A DNA stretch of 64,000 nt from Adlercreutzia equolifaciens DSM 19450 (lineage in GTDB: Bacteria; Actinomycetota; Coriobacteriia; Coriobacteriales; Eggerthellaceae). How positions within the stretch are numbered: the first letter of the stretch is position 1; each line of letters starts with the position of its first letter. Below are positions 59,775-64,000 of the stretch, in pieces. Position numbers and translations under genes: made by a program. The stretch spans positions 1,860,001 to 1,924,000 of the forward strand of contig NC_022567.1 in assembly GCF_000478885.1 (NCBI RefSeq), written 5' to 3'. Below the pieces are notes generated by a model. That model was not told the origin of the DNA. It saw nothing but the letters and a program-made list of their open reading frames with translations, and ran no database searches.

Positions 59775-62700
59775 TCACTCGTTGGACTTCAGGCTCTCCA
59801 CCATGTCGATGCGGGCGAGCTTGGGGCGCATGACGAGCATGACGACGGCGGTGAACACCATGGTGAGAACGAAGGCGATGACGAAGCTGTCCCAGTGAAT
59901 GGTACGCCCGAACATGACCTGGTCCACCTCGGCCGTCACCACGACGAAGCCCTCTAGCACGATGCCGAGGGCCAGGCCCACGAGCGCTCCCAAGATGGCC
60001 AGAAGCACGATCTCGCGGAAGATGTAGGCGTTCACCTCGCGGGGCGTGAAGCCGAGCACCTTCAAGGTGGCGATCTCGCGGGCCCGCTCGGTGATGTTGA
60101 TGTTCGTCAGGTTGTACAGCACGATGAACGCCAGTGCCGCCGCGGCCACCACGAGCACCACCACGACCATGTTCACCGAGCGCAGCATCTGCTTGTAGGA
60201 GTCGATGACCTCGTCGTTGAAGGCCACGGTATCCACCGCGCCGGTGGCGCGCAGGGCCTCGGAGAGGGCTTGGCGCTCCCCCTCGTCGGCAGTGGCCCGG
60301 GCGTACACCGTGAGGTTGTCCGCCTCCTCCCCGAAGGTGCGCTCGTAGGTTTCCGGCGTCATGAAGGCGTAGTCGCCGATGTAGTTCTCGATGATGCCCG
60401 CCACGGGCACGGAGTAGGTCGTCGCCGTGGCGTTGCCCAGATCGTCCTGCTCGGCGAACACGATGGCATCGCCCACGCCAAGGCCCAGTTTGGTCGCCAG
60501 CTTCTCGGTGACGACGGCGCCGGCGTCGGCGAGGGCCACCTCCTCGTGGCCCTCGCGGGTGCGGAAGTGCCACAGCTCCTTAAACGCCGCCGGGTCCGAC
60601 GGCGCCACGATGGTGGTCATGGCCTCGGTGCCGTCTGTGCCCTGGGCGATCATGGAGGTCTCGGTGGCACGCACGGCCACTGGCAACGAATCCGTGTCGG
60701 CCAGAAGGGCATCGGCGGCGGCGCGATCGTCATCGGCCGCGTCGTCCTTCTCGGAGATGACGACGTTGTAGTCCACCAGCTCGCCGTACTGCACATCGAT
60801 GATGTCGTTGATGGAATTCTGCAGCCCCAGGCCCGTCAGCAGAAGCGCCGTGCAGCCGGCGATGCCCACGCACGTCATGACGAGACGGCGCTTGTAGCGG
60901 AAGATGTTGCGGAACGTCACCTTCCACGAGAACGAGAGACGGCGCCACAGGGGCCCGACGCGCTCCAGCAGAATGCGCTTGCCGGCCTTGGGCGCCGGCG
61001 GCTGCATGAGGGCGGCCGGGGTCTCGCGCAGGGTGGCCGCGGCGGCAGCCCAAGTGGCCAAGAGCGTGATGCCGATGCCGAGTCCGGCCGCGGCGAGCGC
61101 GATGGGCCAGTCGATGGGCATGGCGGCGCGGGGCACGTAGTAGACGATGGAGTAGGCCTCCATGATGACCCAGGGCAGCACCTGGGAGAGCACCGCGATG
61201 CCGAGAACGCTGCCGAGCCCTGCGGCCAGGGCGGCATAGATGAGGTACTTCGAGGTGATGCGCGCCCGCGAGTAGCCGAGCGCCTTGAAGGTGCCGATGA
61301 GCATGCGCTCCTCCTCCACCATGCGGGTCATGGTGGTAAGAGCCACAAGCGCCGCCACGAGGAAGAAGATGAAGGGGAAGAACGACGCGATGGCGTCGAT
61401 GCGATCGGCATCGGAGGCGAAGCTCACCACGCCGAAGTTCTTCGTGCGGTCCATGACGAGCCAATCCGGCGGCTCGATGTCGTCGATCTCCTTCTGAGCG
61501 TCGGCGAGCTCCTGCTCCGCTTTGTCCAACTCCTCGTTGGCCTCGGCCGCGGCGGCGTCGTAGTCGGCCACGCCCTGCTCGTACTCGGCCCGGCCCGCCT
61601 CCAGGTCGGCTTTGGCCTGTTCGTATTCCGCCTTGCCCTCTTCCAGCTGCTTCTTGCCTTCCTCGACGCTCGTCTTGGCCTGATCGAGCTGGGTCTGAGC
61701 CGCGGCGATCTGCGCGTCGGCGGAGGCGCGCTCTTGCGCGAGCTGCGCCTTCGCCTCCTCCAAGGCCGTCGCCGCAGCGGCGATGTCGGCGATCTTCTGC
61801 TCCAGGTCGGCGCGGGTCGCCTCAAGCTCCGCGCGCTGCTCGGCGGGGAGGTTCGGCACCTGCAAGGCGGCCTCGGCCTGGGCCAGGGCGTCCTGCAGCG
61901 TCGGCAATGCCGCATTGGCCTCGGCGAGGTTCGCCTCGTTGGCGGCGATCTGCTGCTCGGCCTCGGCGAACTGCGCCTCGGCGTCGGCCTTGCGCTTGGA
62001 AAGCGATTCCGTGCCCTGGGTGTACTCCTTCTCGCCGTCCTTGATCTTCTTCTCGCTCGCGGCAAGGGTGGAGGCGGCCGCGTCCAGCTTGCGCTGGCCC
62101 TCGTCCAGCTCTTCCTTGGCCGCATCCAGCTCGGCGCGGGCATCGGCGAGCTCGGTCTTCGCGCGGGCCTCCTCTTCTTCGTATTCCGCTCGCGCCTCGT
62201 CCAGGTCGGCCTGGGCCTCGGCCTTCAGGCCATCCACCCGGGCCTGCTCCCGGGCCGGCGCGATGCCCTCGATGGCGGCCACAACGCCGGCCACGCGATC
62301 TTCGTAGGCGTCGCTGTCGGCGGGAAGCTCTGCCGCCCCTTCCACGGAGACGTAGGCCTCCACGTAGGGCATGTCCGCATCGAAGGCCTCCGGCAGCACG
62401 TACATGAACTGCTCGATGGTGCCCGAGCCGATGGTGGAGGTGCCCATGGACGTCGAGCTGACGTAGAGCGGCGAGTGCACGCGCCCCACCACGGTGAACT
62501 CGGTTTCCGCCAGCGTGTCCCGCACATTGCCCACCGACGGATCAACCGTCACCGTGTCCCCCAGCGAGGAGGGACCGCTCATAACGCGGTCGTTGAAGAT
62601 GACGCACTCGTTGGCCGAGGTGGGCCAACGGCCTTCCACCAGATCGAGCCGGTTGAGATAATTCGCGTCATCGGAGGAGATGGCGCCCGCGTCCGTCTTC

Positions 62701-63047
62701 ACCGCCGTCGCCGCCGAGGGCGACAGCGAGTGCACGCGCATCACGTACTGCTCGTCGTTCAAAGTGGCCAGCACGTCGGCCGAATAGGCCGCCTCCACGC
62801 CCGAGACGCCGGGCACATCGCGCAGGGCCTCGATGTCCTCATCCGTGAGCCCCAAGGTAGAGACGACGCGGATGTCCATGAGATCGGTGCCGTCGTAGTA
62901 GGCGTCGGCCGCCAGCTTCATATCCGGCGCCGTCATGCGCAGCCCGGCGTAGAAGCCGCAGCCCAGCGCCACGATGGCGGCAATGGCGACAAAGCGCCCG
63001 AGCGAGTGGCGGATGGAGCGGACAATATCTTTGTTGAACGCCTTCAC
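59775..63047 (-). CDS. FtsX-type ABC transporter permease with long extracytoplasmic coiled coil
   Basis: A 1090-residue permease. TM1 lies at about 17-38. An extracytoplasmic part follows, containing a Glu/Ala/Lys-rich coiled coil from about 265 to 525 (EELDEGQRKLDAAASTLAAS is typical). Then come a first FtsX block (about 560-700) and a second (about 970-1090, VLGFTPREVNAYIFREIVLL). This MacB/FtsX group usually handles lipids, peptides or cell-wall hydrolase signalling rather than bulk import. The ATPase gene ends 1 bp upstream. The cargo is unknown. Confidence 0.87.
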   Translation of the reverse strand: MKAFNKDIVRSIRHSLGRFVAIAAIVALGCGFYAGLRMTAPDMKLAADAYYDGTDLMDIRVVSTLGLTDEDIEALRDVPGVSGVEAAYSADVLATLNDEQYVMRVHSLSPSAATAVKTDAGAISSDDANYLNRLDLVEGRWPTSANECVIFNDRVMSGPSSLGDTVTVDPSVGNVRDTLAETEFTVVGRVHSPLYVSSTSMGTSTIGSGTIEQFMYVLPEAFDADMPYVEAYVSVEGAAELPADSDAYEDRVAGVVAAIEGIAPAREQARVDGLKAEAQADLDEARAEYEEEEARAKTELADARAELDAAKEELDEGQRKLDAAASTLAASEKKIKDGEKEYTQGTESLSKRKADAEAQFAEAEQQIAANEANLAEANAALPTLQDALAQAEAALQVPNLPAEQRAELEATRADLEQKIADIAAAATALEEAKAQLAQERASADAQIAAAQTQLDQAKTSVEEGKKQLEEGKAEYEQAKADLEAGRAEYEQGVADYDAAAAEANEELDKAEQELADAQKEIDDIEPPDWLVMDRTKNFGVVSFASDADRIDAIASFFPFIFFLVAALVALTTMTRMVEEERMLIGTFKALGYSRARITSKYLIYAALAAGLGSVLGIAVLSQVLPWVIMEAYSIVYYVPRAAMPIDWPIALAAAGLGIGITLLATWAAAAATLRETPAALMQPPAPKAGKRILLERVGPLWRRLSFSWKVTFRNIFRYKRRLVMTCVGIAGCTALLLTGLGLQNSINDIIDVQYGELVDYNVVISEKDDAADDDRAAADALLADTDSLPVAVRATETSMIAQGTDGTEAMTTIVAPSDPAAFKELWHFRTREGHEEVALADAGAVVTEKLATKLGLGVGDAIVFAEQDDLGNATATTYSVPVAGIIENYIGDYAFMTPETYERTFGEEADNLTVYARATADEGERQALSEALRATGAVDTVAFNDEVIDSYKQMLRSVNMVVVVLVVAAAALAFIVLYNLTNINITERAREIATLKVLGFTPREVNAYIFREIVLLAILGALVGLALGIVLEGFVVVTAEVDQVMFGRTIHWDSFVIAFVLTMVFTAVVMLVMRPKLARIDMVESLKSNE

Positions 63048-63048
63048 G

Positions 63049-63750
<702 letters not shown>

Positions 63751-63852
63751 GGTTCCTCCCAACACCCGGCGCCCCGCCCGGGCGCTTTTCTCTCGATCCT
63801 TAAGATACACGATAAGGAACCAAGAGGGCACCCCCGCAAATACCCTCCACAC

Positions 63853-64000
63853 CTACTTTTCGTCCAGAAGGTGCATCAACTCGCCATGGGAGTGAACCCC
63901 GGTCTTCGCGTAAATAGCTCGCACATGAGACCGCACCGTGGTGATGGACACCACCAACATTTCACTGATTTCCTTCGGCCTCTTTCCTGCGACTAGGTAC
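63853..64000 (-). CDS. LuxR-family regulator, C-terminal fragment (5' end outside window)
   Basis: The last 48 codons are visible: the recognition part of a LuxR helix-turn-helix (AGKRPKEISEMLVVSITTVR, then SHVRAIYAKTGVHS), ending LLDEK. It resembles the end of the membrane-anchored LuxR at 4-5.5 kb, so it may be another of that group; the sensor part is outside. It lies upstream of the ABC operon on the same strand and may control it. Confidence 0.85.
   Translation of the reverse strand, partial: YLVAGKRPKEISEMLVVSITTVRSHVRAIYAKTGVHSHGELMHLLDEK

Overview
The window is high-GC and looks like the chromosome of an anaerobic, gut-type actinobacterium of the class Coriobacteriia, most likely family Eggerthellaceae. 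The evidence is: several Tat-exported FAD-dependent reductases of the flavocytochrome c/fumarate reductase type, a LuxR regulator with a multi-helix membrane domain paired with one of them, a single-chain pyruvate:ferredoxin oxidoreductase, a flavodiiron protein, zinc-type L33, S14 and adenylate kinase, and an actinobacterial-style group Ic aspartate aminotransferase. The family call is inferred from gene content; no 16S rRNA lies in the window.

Layout. 0-14 kb: end of a tyrosine recombinase, a DUF1846-TRIC channel-asparaginase operon, a divergent LuxR/Tat-flavoprotein pair, a DUF1269 protein, pyrG, map, murJ and nadK. 14-18.4 kb (minus): tRNA-Tyr, tRNA-Thr, tRNA-Met, tuf, rpmG, tRNA-Trp, secE, nusG, rplK, rplA, with a consensus promoter upstream and a terminator at the end. 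18.7-23 kb: a secreted NlpC/P60 hydrolase, a flavodiiron protein and a PutP-type symporter. 23.3-28.9 kb (plus): an aspartate aminotransferase, an ATP-grasp D-aspartate-ligase-like protein, an aspartate racemase and an asparagine synthetase. Together they read as a pathway from oxaloacetate to L-Asp, D-Asp and a D-Asp or D-Asn peptidoglycan bridge. The ligase leader carries a hairpin that buries its own ribosome binding site. 29-41 kb: a ferric-reductase-like membrane protein, a LysR regulator with a Tat flavoprotein, nifJ, an orphan peptide-binding lipoprotein and a GT-C-like membrane protein.

41-51.2 kb (minus): a ribosomal protein cluster from rplB to rplO, then secY and adk. Three features are unusual. 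The cluster starts at rplB with no rpsJ-rplC-rplD-rplW before it. It holds an intrinsic terminator and hairpin leader between rplX and rplE. It also has a 320-nt structured gap with a cloverleaf-like fold before rplO. The 1.3 kb upstream of rplB contains no convincing gene but holds an interspersed short-repeat array, a roughly 217-nt imperfect palindrome and other large hairpins. 52.4-56.1 kb: a two-subunit extracytoplasmic fumarate-reductase-like enzyme, divergent from a regulator made of two fused MarR domains. 56-64 kb: a YgiQ-type radical SAM protein, a divergent trigger factor, a coiled-coil FtsX-type ABC permease with its ATPase, and the 3' end of another LuxR gene.

Two themes recur. 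Three Tat-exported reductase modules each sit beside a regulator of a different family (LuxR, LysR, double MarR). And many intergenic regions carry well-formed inverted repeats, including repeat families that may be mobile or regulatory.
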